From Firmicutes bacterium UBA6113 (lineage in GTDB: Bacteria; Bacillota; Clostridia; Tissierellales; Sedimentibacteraceae): 64,000 nucleotides of DNA. The position numbers were made by a program, and so were the translations under genes. The stretch is from the NCBI GenBank assembly GCA_002422545.1, contig DIWF01000017.1, forward strand, positions 62,001-126,000, in the 5' to 3' direction. The notes below the pieces were generated by a model. It ran no database searches. It saw nothing but the letters and a program-made list of their open reading frames with translations, and had not been told where the DNA came from. The first letter of the stretch is position 1. The number at the start of each line of letters is the position of its first letter. Below, piece by piece: positions 23,679 to 32,832 of this stretch.

Positions 23679-25112
23679 TTAATTCATTAATTCTACTAAT
23701 TCCTCTTCATTTATAACTTCTTTTTCCATTAATTTTTTTGCAATAGAAGACACTTTATCCATGTTTTCTCTAACAATTGTTAGTGTGTCTTCGTAAATTT
23801 CTCTCGTCAATTCCTTTACTGATTTTTCCACAGAAGCAAGAGGAATATTCAACTTTTGTGATAAAACCGAAAAATTTATGAATCCTGAATCTTCGTCCAT
23901 ACCGTAAGACGAAATATAATCAACTGCAAGATTAGTTGCTTTTTCAATGTCGTTTTGTGCTCCAACAGTGACATTTTCTTTTCCGAAAAACACTTCTTCC
24001 GCAATACGTCCTGCCATAAGCACAGACAGATGATTTCGAAGAATTCGTTTTGTTACAACATCTTTATGTCCAGGAGTACTCAATGTGTATCCTCCGGCTC
24101 CCTTACTTGTGGGTATAACAGACACCCTAATTACTTTGTTTTCAGGCATCAGATATTTTGACACAAAAGCATGTCCCGCTTCATGGTAGGAAGTTGTAAG
24201 CTTTTGTTTGTTGTTTTCTTCTGCGTTCTTTTTTTCTGAGCCTGCAAGTATTTCAAGATAAGCTCTTTGAATATGGTTGTTGCATATCATTTCAGAATTT
24301 TCTCTGATGGCAAGAAGTGCTGATTCATTAATGAGGTTTTCAATCATAGCCCCGCTGAAGTATACTGTAAGATCAGCAATTTCATCGAGTTTTATGTCAT
24401 CTGAAGCTTTCTTTTTTGAAAGATAAAGCTCTATAATATCTTTTCTGGCATTTTTGTCCGGCAGCATTATTTCAATCTGCCTGTCAAATCTGCCGGGTCT
24501 TAGCAAAGCTGAATCAAGGGTATCAATTCTGTTTGTTGCTGCCACAACTACAATACCCGCTGCATCTCCAAATCCCGACATTTCTGTCAAAAGGGCATTC
24601 AGAGTTCTGTCTCCCTCGTCGCTGCCGCGCATGTTTCCGTTCATTCTTTTCTTGCCTATGGCATCTATTTCATCTATAAAAATTACGCTTTTTCCTGATT
24701 TCCTTGCCTTTTTAAAAAGATTTCGTATCCTTCCGGCACCGAGACCTGCATAAACCTGCACAAAATCCGAGCCTGAAACTGCATAGAAAGGTACTCCTGC
24801 TTCTCCAGCCAATGCTTTGGCCATCAATGTCTTTCCTGTTCCTGGAGAGCCGTAAAGCAAAATTCCCTTTGGCATCCTTGCATTGAAGTTTGAATACTTG
24901 TCAGGAAACTTTATAAAATCAACAATTTCCTTCAAACTTTCCTTTGCCTCGTAGTTGCCTGCCACATCTTCAAACTTCATGTTTGAAGAACTTAAATATT
25001 CCATTTCATTTAAATTATTTATTTCCTTCTGAGCCGACTTTTTATTTTTTAATATTAGAAAAATCACAAAAATCAGCACTCCGATTATTGCCGCTATTTG
25101 ATAATTGTTCAT
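23679..25112 (-). CDS. short FtsH-like ATP-dependent zinc metalloprotease
   Basis: A 477-residue AAA+ protease of the FtsH family. One membrane segment (about 5-21) is followed directly by the AAA+ module (FEDVAGNYEAKESL; Walker A GSPGTGKT at 88-95; Walker B VIFIDEIDAIG; ATNRIDTLDSALLRPGRFDR) and an M41 peptidase domain with zinc motif HEAGH. Normal FtsH has about 600-650 residues, two membrane segments and an extracytoplasmic loop; that loop is missing here. The start is supported by GGGGG 5 nt before the ATG, so truncation by wrong start is unlikely. It is therefore probably a second FtsH paralogue; main ftsH is expected elsewhere. Confidence 0.88.
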   Translation of the reverse strand: MNNYQIAAIIGVLIFVIFLILKNKKSAQKEINNLNEMEYLSSSNMKFEDVAGNYEAKESLKEIVDFIKFPDKYSNFNARMPKGILLYGSPGTGKTLMAKALAGEAGVPFYAVSGSDFVQVYAGLGAGRIRNLFKKARKSGKSVIFIDEIDAIGKKRMNGNMRGSDEGDRTLNALLTEMSGFGDAAGIVVVAATNRIDTLDSALLRPGRFDRQIEIMLPDKNARKDIIELYLSKKKASDDIKLDEIADLTVYFSGAMIENLINESALLAIRENSEMICNNHIQRAYLEILAGSEKKNAEENNKQKLTTSYHEAGHAFVSKYLMPENKVIRVSVIPTSKGAGGYTLSTPGHKDVVTKRILRNHLSVLMAGRIAEEVFFGKENVTVGAQNDIEKATNLAVDYISSYGMDEDSGFINFSVLSQKLNIPLASVEKSVKELTREIYEDTLTIVRENMDKVSSIAKKLMEKEVINEEELVELMN

Positions 25113-25121
25113 ATATACCCC

Positions 25122-25238
25122 CTGTATGATTAAAAGAAATTAACCGTAGGGGCGGATCTTGTATCCGCCCGGTTATTAATTCAATAAATCTTCGGGAGGA
25201 CATGAGGTCCTCCCCTACAACTGTATGATTAAAAGAAA
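25122..25238. repeat. GTAGGGG element flanked by an 18-bp direct repeat
   Basis: The core (25146-25218) runs GTAGGGGCGG-palindrome, spacer, GGGAGGAC-palindrome, CCCCTAC. The same 18 bases, CTGTATGATTAAAAGAAA, occur on both sides (25122-25139 and 25221-25238), as an insertion with target duplication would leave. Confidence 0.8.
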
Positions 25239-25282
25239 AATTTGTGCTGGGCACAAATCTTATATTCTTAATTCTTTATTCT
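25237..25282. repeat. GTGC hairpin/AATTCTT element
   Basis: Stem AGATTTGTGC/GCACAAAT-type palindrome (AATTTGTGC tgg GCACAAATC) followed by TATTCTTAATTCTTTATTC. Same family as the elements at 7765 and 9014. Confidence 0.6.
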
Positions 25283-25344
25283 ATTATACAGCTGGGATAT
25301 ATATTTGGATATATTCAATATATAGACATGCTTCAATGATTTTC

Positions 25345-25815
25345 CTAATTTACCACCAGACACACAGACTGTGCTGCTATGCCTTCTCCTCGTCCTTCAA
25401 AACCCAGATGCTCTGTAGTTGTTGCTTTTATGTTTACATTTGAAATGTCAGTCAATAAATCTTCAGCAATGTTTTTTTTCATTTTTTCAATGTAAACCAT
25501 CATTTTAGGTTTTTGTGCAATAATGACTGAATCTATGTTTCCAATCTTAAAACCGCTGTCTTTCATGAGATTAGCAACTGTCCTTAAAAGAACTCTGCTG
25601 TCGGCTCCCTTGTAAGCATCATCCGTGTCCGGGAAAAGACATCCTATGTCACCCATACCCATTGCCCCTAAAATACTGTCCATTATTGCATGAATCAAGA
25701 CATCTGCATCTGAATGTCCTTCCAGACCCTTTTCAAATGGAATTTCAACTCCGCCAATAATAAGTTTTCTGTTTTCAGTGAGCTGATGAACGTCATAACC
25801 AATTCCGATTTTCAT
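25345..25815 (-). CDS. ispF: 2-C-methyl-D-erythritol 2,4-cyclodiphosphate synthase
   Basis: A 156-residue IspF, the fifth enzyme of the non-mevalonate isoprenoid pathway, forming the cyclic diphosphate with release of CMP. The metal-binding start IGIGYDVHQL, the EGHSDADVLIHAIMDSILGA block, DIGCLFPDTD, and KATTTEHLGFEGRGEGIAAQ are all intact. It starts 9 bp after ispD and has AAGGAG upstream. Confidence 0.97.
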   Translation of the reverse strand: MKIGIGYDVHQLTENRKLIIGGVEIPFEKGLEGHSDADVLIHAIMDSILGAMGMGDIGCLFPDTDDAYKGADSRVLLRTVANLMKDSGFKIGNIDSVIIAQKPKMMVYIEKMKKNIAEDLLTDISNVNIKATTTEHLGFEGRGEGIAAQSVCLVVN

Positions 25816-25824
25816 GGTCTCTCC

Positions 25825-26517
25825 TTAATATACGCTTGCAAGAATTTCTGCAATTCTTAAGTCAAGCGGAGTAGTAATCTTTAAATTTCTTGGAAGTCCT
25901 TCTATTGTCTTAACCTTGTATCCGTAATATTCTGCTATTGAAGCATCGTCTGTAAATACAGCGTCTTCTGTTAAAGCATTCATATAGCACTCCTTGATTG
26001 TTTCAAAGTCAAAAGCCTGTGGGGTCTGAACTAATTTAAGCCTTTGCCTGTCCAAAGTATTCTCAACAAAACCGTCCCCGGATACTTCCTTGATTGTATC
26101 AACCACATCAATTACAGGAATGCATGCTTTATGAAGAAATGCATTTTCAACACAGCTGCTTATGAGATTGTATGATACAAACGGTCTGACTCCGTCATGA
26201 ATGAGCAATACAGAGCAGTCGCTTCTCACTGATTTTATTCCTTCAAAGACAGACTCTGTCCTTGTGGAACCTCCTTGTACAACTTGCGTTATTTTTTCGT
26301 AGTTTTCAGCAATTTCGCTTTTCACATATTCAATATCTTCTTTGTTTACAACCAGAATTATTTCATCTATTTCATTGCTTTTCTCAAACTTGTACAATGT
26401 TGTGTCAAGTATTGTTTTTCCTGCTATTGTCATGTACTGTTTTGGAAGTTCGCTGCCCATTCTGGTTCCCTTGCCTGCGGCAACAATAATAACAGAAACA
26501 AATTTTTCTTTAAACAT
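25825..26517 (-). CDS. ispD: 2-C-methyl-D-erythritol 4-phosphate cytidylyltransferase
   Basis: A 230-residue IspD that couples CTP to methylerythritol phosphate, two steps before IspF. The nucleotide-binding start reads VIIVAAGKGTRMGSELPKQY. Further landmarks are QGGSTRTESVFEGI, LLIHDGVRPFV, and QTPQAFDFETI with FTDDASIAEYYG. AAAGGAT precedes the ATG. The ispD-ispF pair is a standard operon; IspE, which acts between them, is elsewhere. Confidence 0.97.
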   Translation of the reverse strand: MFKEKFVSVIIVAAGKGTRMGSELPKQYMTIAGKTILDTTLYKFEKSNEIDEIILVVNKEDIEYVKSEIAENYEKITQVVQGGSTRTESVFEGIKSVRSDCSVLLIHDGVRPFVSYNLISSCVENAFLHKACIPVIDVVDTIKEVSGDGFVENTLDRQRLKLVQTPQAFDFETIKECYMNALTEDAVFTDDASIAEYYGYKVKTIEGLPRNLKITTPLDLRIAEILASVY

Positions 26518-26587
26518 GGTATCCTTTCTTCTAATTAAGAATTAAGAGTTAATTCTCAGCTATTGTCAACCTGATTTTTCTCTAATA

Positions 26588-26728
26588 GTAGGGGCGGATC
26601 TTGTATCCGTCCGTGTTATTATCTCAATAATTTGTTATCTTCGGGAGGACAGTAGTCATTCCCAACAAATTTTTACGCAGAGTTTGGTAGTACACGCCTA
26701 CTCGGGAGGACACGAGGTCCTCCCCTAC
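26588..26728. repeat. decayed GTAGGGG/GGGAGGAC repeat cluster
   Basis: A GTAGGGGCGGATC half-unit (26588), a degraded GGGAGGACAGTAGTC copy ending in TTCCC rather than CTCCC (26643 onward), then an intact GGGAGGAC-palindrome to CCCCTAC (26703-26728). It fills the ispD-PHP gap. Confidence 0.75.
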
Positions 26729-26747
26729 AAACTGGAATCCAGCTTCA

Positions 26748-27566
26748 TCAGTTAAACAGTTTTTTTATGTTCAGGTCGCTCAGTTCAGCATGTGGAACGC
26801 CTAACTTTCTGCTTGGAATAAAATTTCCGTGGCAATCGGAGCCCCCTGATATCATGAGGTCATTCTTCTTACAAAAATCAATGTAGTACTGAGCTTCACC
26901 CTTGTTGTAGGGCGAGAAGCATTCAACTCCGTCAATCCCTGCCTCAAGCCAGAACTTAAGCTCTTTTTCAGGCATGGTTGTGTTCCTGTAGTGGTATGAC
27001 GGATGGGCAAGAAACAATTTCCCTCCGCTTTTTTTTGCAATTTCTATTACTTCATGAGGATCTTTAAGTATTGCCTTAAGTCCCGATTCTTTAACTTCCT
27101 GTAAATGGTTCACAACATCTTTGTGAATTCCCTTGTCAATCATGTAGTTGGCTGATTTCCAGCCTCCTCTTTTCCTGTCGTATTCGTATTTTTCAAAGTC
27201 CTCAAGACTTATGCTGTCGTACTTGCCCGCTGCATATGTTCCGATATATTCCTTGTTGGAATTTAGTTTGCTTTGATTGCTCCAGTTAATCAAGTCAATT
27301 AAACCCTTGTTGTTTATGTCATAATTGTACAATGTGAGATGATATTCTCTTCCTTCATATTCTGTAGTAAGTTCAGTGCCCGGAATAAAAACAAGGTTGT
27401 CTGAAGGAGTAATAATATTTTCCATATTTTTAACATTGTCAACACAGTCGTGATCTGTTATTGAAAAAATATTTATATTGTTGTTTATAAGCTGTTCCTT
27501 AAGTTCCTCCACATCCCACGTTCCGTCGGAAGCGCAGGTGTGCATATGCATGTCGACTTTTTTCAT
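26748..27566 (-). CDS. PHP-domain phosphoesterase
   Basis: A 272-residue PHP (polymerase and histidinol phosphatase) metallohydrolase. Metal ligands are visible in VDMHMHTCASDGT, FSITDHDCVDN, PGTELTTEY, LFLAHPSYHYR and GGSDCHG. Family relatives act on nucleotide or sugar phosphates (for example 3',5'-bisphosphate nucleotidases and RNase AM-type enzymes); the substrate here is not readable. It follows the asparaginase gene by 12 bp with GAGGTAAC before the ATG, so both are probably in one operon, without an obvious functional link. Confidence 0.88.
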   Translation of the reverse strand: MKKVDMHMHTCASDGTWDVEELKEQLINNNINIFSITDHDCVDNVKNMENIITPSDNLVFIPGTELTTEYEGREYHLTLYNYDINNKGLIDLINWSNQSKLNSNKEYIGTYAAGKYDSISLEDFEKYEYDRKRGGWKSANYMIDKGIHKDVVNHLQEVKESGLKAILKDPHEVIEIAKKSGGKLFLAHPSYHYRNTTMPEKELKFWLEAGIDGVECFSPYNKGEAQYYIDFCKKNDLMISGGSDCHGNFIPSRKLGVPHAELSDLNIKKLFN

Positions 27567-27578
27567 TGTTACCTCTTT

Positions 27579-28577
27579 CTAATATAATGAATCCTCGTTG
27601 ATCCTGGTATAGAATTTTTCTTTGACTTCATCAAAATCCTTTGTCTGTGCCATGATCCACATGAGCTTTGTAATTGCTGCTTCAATTGTCATATCGAAAG
27701 CCTGAAGAACTTTGAACTGTTTTAAAGCTCTCACTCCAACTTCATACACTCCCATGTCGCTTCCTTCAAACATAACCTGAGTAGCAACAACAACAATTTT
27801 ACCTTTTTCAGTCAAATCTCCAAGCTTCTCAAGGAAATTTCTCTTGTCCAGAAATGGAAGGCCGCCTACGCCGTATGACTCTATTACAACACCTTCGTAC
27901 TTTTCGCCTATGTAGTCAAGAACGTCCGGTTCCATGCCTGGCACAAGTTTAAGAAGAAAAATGCTTGGATAAATGCTTTTATAAAACTTGACTATTCCAT
28001 TTTCATGTTCATTTCTTATATATCTTGTTATCCTTGTGTCATCTATTATTGCCGCAACGGGAAAATTAATGCTTTCAAAAGCACTGTAGCTTTTTGATTT
28101 TATTTTTCTTGCCCGCGTTCCGACAATTGCCTTTCCGTCAAACACAAGATATACACCCTTTACATCATTTTCTGCAGCAAATCTGAAACTGTCAAGCAGG
28201 TTTTTCTTTGCATCTGTTATGTCTGCATTTATTGGCTTTTGGGAGCCTGTAACCACAATTGGTTTGTCCAGATTTTGAATGAGGTATGAAAGAGCCGCTG
28301 ATGTATATGACATGGTGTCTGTTCCATGGGAAATAACGAATCCGTCGTATTTGTCGTAATTTTTTTCAATTGCTTCAGTCATCAAAACCCAATATTCTGG
28401 CTGGATGTTGGTGCTGTCAATATTTAACAGCTGAATGGTATCTACATCGCAAAATTTCTTTATTTCCGGAACATAGCTTAAAAGTTCCTCCGATGTTATT
28501 CCCGGAGCCAGACCTTCATCAGTTTTTTTTGAAGCAATTGTTCCACCTGTGGCAATAAGCAAAATATTCTTTTTCAT
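27579..28577 (-). CDS. ansA: L-asparaginase
   Basis: A 332-residue asparaginase that hydrolyses asparagine to aspartate and ammonia. The two catalytic threonine motifs are ATGGTIAS (N-terminus) and SHGTDTMSYT. Other family blocks are KPIVVTGSQKP and VVIESYGVGGLPF. There is no signal peptide, so it fits the cytoplasmic type I enzyme. A GatD subunit of the archaeal amidotransferase was considered, but that protein has an extra N-terminal domain. AGGGGAT precedes the ATG. Confidence 0.94.
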   Translation of the reverse strand: MKKNILLIATGGTIASKKTDEGLAPGITSEELLSYVPEIKKFCDVDTIQLLNIDSTNIQPEYWVLMTEAIEKNYDKYDGFVISHGTDTMSYTSAALSYLIQNLDKPIVVTGSQKPINADITDAKKNLLDSFRFAAENDVKGVYLVFDGKAIVGTRARKIKSKSYSAFESINFPVAAIIDDTRITRYIRNEHENGIVKFYKSIYPSIFLLKLVPGMEPDVLDYIGEKYEGVVIESYGVGGLPFLDKRNFLEKLGDLTEKGKIVVVATQVMFEGSDMGVYEVGVRALKQFKVLQAFDMTIEAAITKLMWIMAQTKDFDEVKEKFYTRINEDSLY

Positions 28578-28666
28578 TTTATCCCCTCTATTTTTATTGC
28601 GTTCAATACGTCATTTGATTTTCATTTATTTTTCATTCTCAACTCTTAACTATTAACTCTTAATTC

Positions 28667-29551
28667 TTAATTAATATTAATTGCCTGGACCATGTCTTCC
28701 GGAAGCGGGCACTTTATGGTGATTTCTTCTCCCGTTAGCGGTTGTCTGAATTTCATTTCATGGCAGTGAAGAGCCTGTCTGTTTATGATATTGCTTTCAT
28801 TTCCGTAAAGGATGTCCCCGACAATTGGGTGATTAATGTGTTTCAAATGAACCCTTATCTGATGAGTTCTTCCTGTTTCAAGCTTAAGTTTAACAAGGGT
28901 CATGTTATTCATTCTTTTCTCAACCTTGAAGTGAGTTATGCATTCCTTGCCTGAAGGGTGCACTATTCTTATTATGTCTTCAGGATTAAGCCTTGTAATA
29001 GGTTCGTTTATTGTTCCTTCGTCTTCTTCTATTATTCCTTCTGCTATGGCATAGTAGTATTTGTCCACTGTATTTGATTTCATCTGATTGGATAGTTCGT
29101 TGTGAGCATATGGATTTTTGGCTATTATAACAATTCCAGACGTATTCATGTCAAGTCTGTTTACAAGGCGTACTTTTCTTTGTATTCCATGTTCTTTGAA
29201 GTAATAAGCAACACCGTTGGCTATGGTGTTGTCCTGGTGGGATTTGGTAGGATGTACCACAATGTATGGAGGTTTGTTGACTACCAGCAAATCTGAATCT
29301 TCATAAACAATGTCAATGGAAATGTTTACTGCATTGTATTCGTCTTCTTCTTCGTCAAATTCTATTGTTAAAATGTCTCCTTGAGAAATTCTTTTGTTCA
29401 GCCTTACAACGCTGCCGTTTAAAAAAATCTTATCATTAAGCTCAAGACGTTTTGACAGCCGCCTTGAAAAATTTAAGTTTTCGCTCAATATACCCTTTAC
29501 ACTTTTACCGTTTTCTTGTATTGTATATTTGAGAATATTATTATTGTTCAT
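28667..29551 (-). CDS. RluA-family pseudouridine synthase
   Basis: A 294-residue enzyme that isomerises uridine in rRNA. An N-terminal S4 RNA-binding domain (about 15-75; SRRLSKRLELNDKIFLNG) is followed by the catalytic domain. The active-site aspartate lies in VNRLDMNTSGIVIIAKN. Further landmarks are ETGRTHQIRVHLKHINHPIVGD and LHCHEMKFRQPLTGE. NRLD in place of HRLD occurs in a known branch of this family. CAGGAG precedes the ATG. It is divergent from the NAD kinase gene, with a 68-bp AT-rich gap. Confidence 0.94.
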   Translation of the reverse strand: MNNNNILKYTIQENGKSVKGILSENLNFSRRLSKRLELNDKIFLNGSVVRLNKRISQGDILTIEFDEEEDEYNAVNISIDIVYEDSDLLVVNKPPYIVVHPTKSHQDNTIANGVAYYFKEHGIQRKVRLVNRLDMNTSGIVIIAKNPYAHNELSNQMKSNTVDKYYYAIAEGIIEEDEGTINEPITRLNPEDIIRIVHPSGKECITHFKVEKRMNNMTLVKLKLETGRTHQIRVHLKHINHPIVGDILYGNESNIINRQALHCHEMKFRQPLTGEEITIKCPLPEDMVQAININ

Positions 29552-29619
29552 TAATATGCTCCTGGATTTTCATTAATATAAATATAATATAAATTACATT
29601 TAATGTAAAGGAGATTATC

Positions 29620-30423
29620 ATGAAGGATAAGTTAATAAATATAGCTGCAAACTATGACAGTTATACGTTGGAAATAAAACAGAAGCTCATAGATATATTA
29701 AAAGATTACGGCTATAGTTATTATGACGGTTTCTGTGAGGAAGCAGAACTTAACATTACCATAGGCGGAGACGGAGCCTTCTTAAGAGGAGTGAGGGAAA
29801 GCAATTTTTCACGCATACCTTTCATAGGAATAAATACCGGAACCCTTGGATTTTATCCTGAAATCACTCCTGAAAACATGGAAAGTTTCATCCGTGATTA
29901 CAAGGAAGGCAAATTTTCCGTTACAAACGTGAACCTTATTGAAAGTGAAATAATAACCTCAGGACAAGCAGAAAAAATATATGCTGTCAATGACATAATA
30001 CTTAAAAGAAAAGACATGAAGACAATTCATCTTGATGTATACATAGCTTCAAACCATCTGGAAAAAATAAGCGGAGACGGTTTAATCATATCTTCGCCTC
30101 TGGGAAGTTCAGCTTACAACAAATCTGCTGGAGGAAGCCTTGTGTATCCTTCATTGAAGACACTACAGCTTACGCCATTGTCTCCCATTATTTCAAACGC
30201 ATACAGGTGCCTTGACTGCAGCATAATCGTTCCGCCGGAATTTGAAATAACATTATATCCTGAAGGAAAAAATGATTACTTTTTCGCCTTGTCTGCAGAC
30301 GGAGAAATGTATGAATATGACGAAATAGAATGTGTGCATTTCAGAACTTCAAAACGGATAATCAAAAGACTTTCAACAGGAACATTCAACTACTGGAATG
30401 TCATCAAGGAAAAATTCCTGTAA
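29620..30423 (+). CDS. nadK: NAD kinase
   Basis: A 267-residue ATP-NAD kinase making NADP+. Motifs: TIGGDGAFLRGV (the catalytic GGDG), GINTGTLGFYPE (nucleotide binding) and SGDGLIISSPLGSSAYNKSAGG. The usual TPTGSTAY is SPLGSSAY here, a modest variation. Length is typical of short bacterial NadK. AAAGGAG lies before the ATG. It is one of few plus-strand genes in this part and ends at a shared terminator (30442-30475). Confidence 0.94.
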   Translation: MKDKLINIAANYDSYTLEIKQKLIDILKDYGYSYYDGFCEEAELNITIGGDGAFLRGVRESNFSRIPFIGINTGTLGFYPEITPENMESFIRDYKEGKFSVTNVNLIESEIITSGQAEKIYAVNDIILKRKDMKTIHLDVYIASNHLEKISGDGLIISSPLGSSAYNKSAGGSLVYPSLKTLQLTPLSPIISNAYRCLDCSIIVPPEFEITLYPEGKNDYFFALSADGEMYEYDEIECVHFRTSKRIIKRLSTGTFNYWNVIKEKFL

Positions 30424-30441
30424 AACTTATTAATTAACAAA

Positions 30442-30475
30442 AATAGCAGCACAGGAAATTTCCAGTGCTGCTATT
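30442..30475. terminator. shared terminator between nadK and the sensor kinase gene
   Basis: Perfect 11-bp stem AATAGCAGCAC/GTGCTGCTATT, 12-nt loop, between convergent genes. Confidence 0.8.
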
Positions 30476-30480
30476 ATATT

Positions 30481-31752
30481 TTACATTTTAAGGGTGAATT
30501 TGCTTCCCACATTTACAGTGCTTTCCACCGTCAGGGAATATCTGTGAACATCAGCAATCCACTTTGCAATGCTTAAGCCAAGACCAGTTCCGCCTTCCCT
30601 GTGGCGTGCCTTGTCAGCTCTGTAAAATCTGTCAAATATTCTGTCTATGTCTTTTTTGGCTATTCCTATTCCCGTGTCTTCAACAGTGAAATATTTCTTT
30701 TTATTTTTATCAGTAAACAGACTTACTGTAACCTTGCCCTTTTCCGTGTACTTAACTGCATTGTCAACCAGTATGACCACAAGCCTTCTTACTTTGTCAT
30801 AATCTGCTCTTATCATAACATCTTCCTCCAGATTAAGCTGAAAGTCGATGCCTTTCTTCTTTGCGATTATTTCCATGTTCTGGCACACATTTTCTACTAT
30901 TTCAGAAAATGAAAATTCTGATACGTCCAACTTTTCCTCGTTTGCATCAGCTTTCGCAAGAATCAACAGTTCATCAATAAGCTTTGCCATTACCCTTGTT
31001 TCTGAATATGCATTTGAAAGCCACATTTCATTTTCATCCACAGTGCCTTCCTCGTCACTCAAAACAACATCCAGGTTTGTTTGAATTACAGTAAGAGGTG
31101 TTCTGAGCTCATGTGAAGCATCCGCAACAAATTCCCTCTGTCTCATCCATGTTTCTCTGATTGGCTTTATCGCCTGTCCTGTAAAGGCATAGCTAATGCA
31201 CATCAGAATTGCCATGCCGCTGATACCTGTTACAAACAACACCGTTTTTAAAAACGACCACAAAATGTCTTCGTTTACAGTGCTCTGATAAACCTGAACA
31301 ACGCTTTGACCGTTCATGTCGTTGAAGAACTTTGTATAAATTCTGTAATTGAAATGGCCTATTTTTTTGGTAACAAAGGAATCATTCTTATCCTTAAGGG
31401 ATTTTTCAGCCAGTGATTGTATGTCGTCGGCAACTGCTATTTCATTTTCCTCTGAATACACTCTTCTGAGATTTTTATCATAAATTACGTAACATGCATC
31501 AAGCTTCTGAGTCCCCATCAAAGCAACGCTTGGTCCGAATCTCTGGAGAAAACTTCCATTGAGCATGAAACCTGAGTATGTCATGTTTCTGTAGGTATAA
31601 ATTCTAATCGCTTCAGTTTGCATCAGGTCCTTGTTGCCATCTTCATATACAATTCTTGTAAAACTATATATTCCTGTTGCAACAAAAAACATGAACACAA
31701 TAAGAATCAGTCCCATATATGCTGTTAATTTAAAATGAAGCCTTCTAAACAT
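30481..31752 (-). CDS. two-component sensor histidine kinase
   Basis: A 423-residue membrane kinase. Two transmembrane helices (about 10-30 and 169-190) enclose a sensor of about 135 residues outside the membrane with no motif I recognise. A very short linker leads to the H-box ASHELRTPLT (phospho-His214), then the N-box LVDNAVKYT and ATP-lid motifs GIGIAKKDIDRIFDRFYRAD and GGTGLGLSIAKWI. The short linker without a clear HAMP recalls the CiaH/RppB-type kinases. Its start is 1 bp past the response regulator stop, so the pair is co-translated. Confidence 0.93.
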   Translation of the reverse strand: MFRRLHFKLTAYMGLILIVFMFFVATGIYSFTRIVYEDGNKDLMQTEAIRIYTYRNMTYSGFMLNGSFLQRFGPSVALMGTQKLDACYVIYDKNLRRVYSEENEIAVADDIQSLAEKSLKDKNDSFVTKKIGHFNYRIYTKFFNDMNGQSVVQVYQSTVNEDILWSFLKTVLFVTGISGMAILMCISYAFTGQAIKPIRETWMRQREFVADASHELRTPLTVIQTNLDVVLSDEEGTVDENEMWLSNAYSETRVMAKLIDELLILAKADANEEKLDVSEFSFSEIVENVCQNMEIIAKKKGIDFQLNLEEDVMIRADYDKVRRLVVILVDNAVKYTEKGKVTVSLFTDKNKKKYFTVEDTGIGIAKKDIDRIFDRFYRADKARHREGGTGLGLSIAKWIADVHRYSLTVESTVNVGSKFTLKM

Positions 31753-31753
31753 A

Positions 31754-32422
31754 CTATTTCTCCTTGAGCATATAACCTACGCCTCTAACTGTTTCAATTT
31801 TTGCATTTGTCTCTTCAAGCCTTTTTCTAAGGTGATGAACATATATTTCTATGTTGCTTTCCAGGACGTCAGCTTCAAGACCCCAGATCCTGTCTATTAT
31901 CTGTTCTCTTGTAAAAACCTGACGTGGTTTTTTTATAAACATTTCCATCAACATTGCTTCTTTGAGGGGAATTTTATATTCCTTTTCGTCTATAAACAAA
32001 AGGTAATTTTTAACATCATACTTTATATCTTCAAATTCATAAATTTCGCCCACATATTCAGTGCTTTTCCTTCTGGCAAGAGCCTTTACACGTGCAATCA
32101 GCTCCTTGGTTGCAAAAGGTTTTACAAGGTAGTCATCAGCGCCGTTTTCAAGACCGAATACGCGGTCGTCAATTGTATCCTTTGCAGTAAGCATTATTAC
32201 AGGTGTCTTTATTCCTTCTTTTCTTATTGTTTTTAATATCTGAATGCCGTCCACTCCAGGAAGCATTATATCAAGAACAATTACATCATATATGTCTTTG
32301 CCGGAAAGTATGAGGCCTTCTTCGCCGTCATTGGCTATATCAACATCTATTTTTTGTTTCGAGAACAAATAATTAAGCGCCTGTGTTATTTTAACTTCAT
32401 CTTCCACAATTAAGATTCTCAA
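31754..32422 (-). CDS. OmpR-family response regulator
   Basis: A 222-residue regulator. The receiver domain has the acidic pocket VEDE, phospho-acceptor Asp51 in VLDIMLPG, MLTAKD and the conserved Lys in YLVKPFATKEL. The C-terminal winged helix (about 125-222) has VFTREQIIDRIWG and ETVRGVGYMLK. The start is TTG at 32422; AGGAGG lies 7 nt upstream. The partner kinase gene follows directly. No target operon is adjacent. Confidence 0.94.
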   Translation of the reverse strand: MRILIVEDEVKITQALNYLFSKQKIDVDIANDGEEGLILSGKDIYDVIVLDIMLPGVDGIQILKTIRKEGIKTPVIMLTAKDTIDDRVFGLENGADDYLVKPFATKELIARVKALARRKSTEYVGEIYEFEDIKYDVKNYLLFIDEKEYKIPLKEAMLMEMFIKKPRQVFTREQIIDRIWGLEADVLESNIEIYVHHLRKRLEETNAKIETVRGVGYMLKEK

Positions 32423-32576
32423 ATTTATTCCTCCTGCGATGATTTATACCTTTATATTAGCTGTACATTCTTAATTTTACATTAATAAACGTTCATTAAC
32501 AATTTTCTTTATTAATTATATATTATCTTATATTTTATTGCAAAATAATTTTATACTAAAAAAGATGAGCACAATA

Positions 32577-32795
32577 TGCTCATCCATTACTGATAAACTT
32601 ACATTTCGTAGGGGCGGACCTCGTGTCCGCCCGTGGTTATTGATACAAAAATGTTATCTGCGGGAGAGCACAAGGCTCTCCCCTACAAACTTTGATTTCA
32701 AATTCACCGTAATTTCCAATATTATTTAAAATATATATGCTCATCAATTACTGATAAATTTGCATGTCGTAGGGGCGGACCTCGTGTCCGCCCGC
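32577..32795. repeat. duplicated flank plus GTAGGGG elements
   Basis: A 31-nt sequence (TGCTCATCNATTACTGATAAA start) occurs at 32577-32607 and 32739-32769 with about four differences. Each copy runs straight into GTAGGGGCGGACCTCG. The first is a full element ending CCCCTAC at 32686; the second stops as a half-unit at about 32795. This accounts for most of the 410-bp gap before the response regulator gene; a separate hairpin GATGAGCA/TGCTCATC is at 32564-32584. Confidence 0.8.
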
Positions 32796-32832
32796 ATTGT
32801 ATGTAACGCCCAAATATAATCTTAAAATCTTG

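Noticed and set aside
27579..28577. Asparaginase-like gene as GatD of a tRNA-dependent amidotransferase
   Set aside because: No N-terminal GatD domain and no gatE neighbour; length and motifs fit type I asparaginase.
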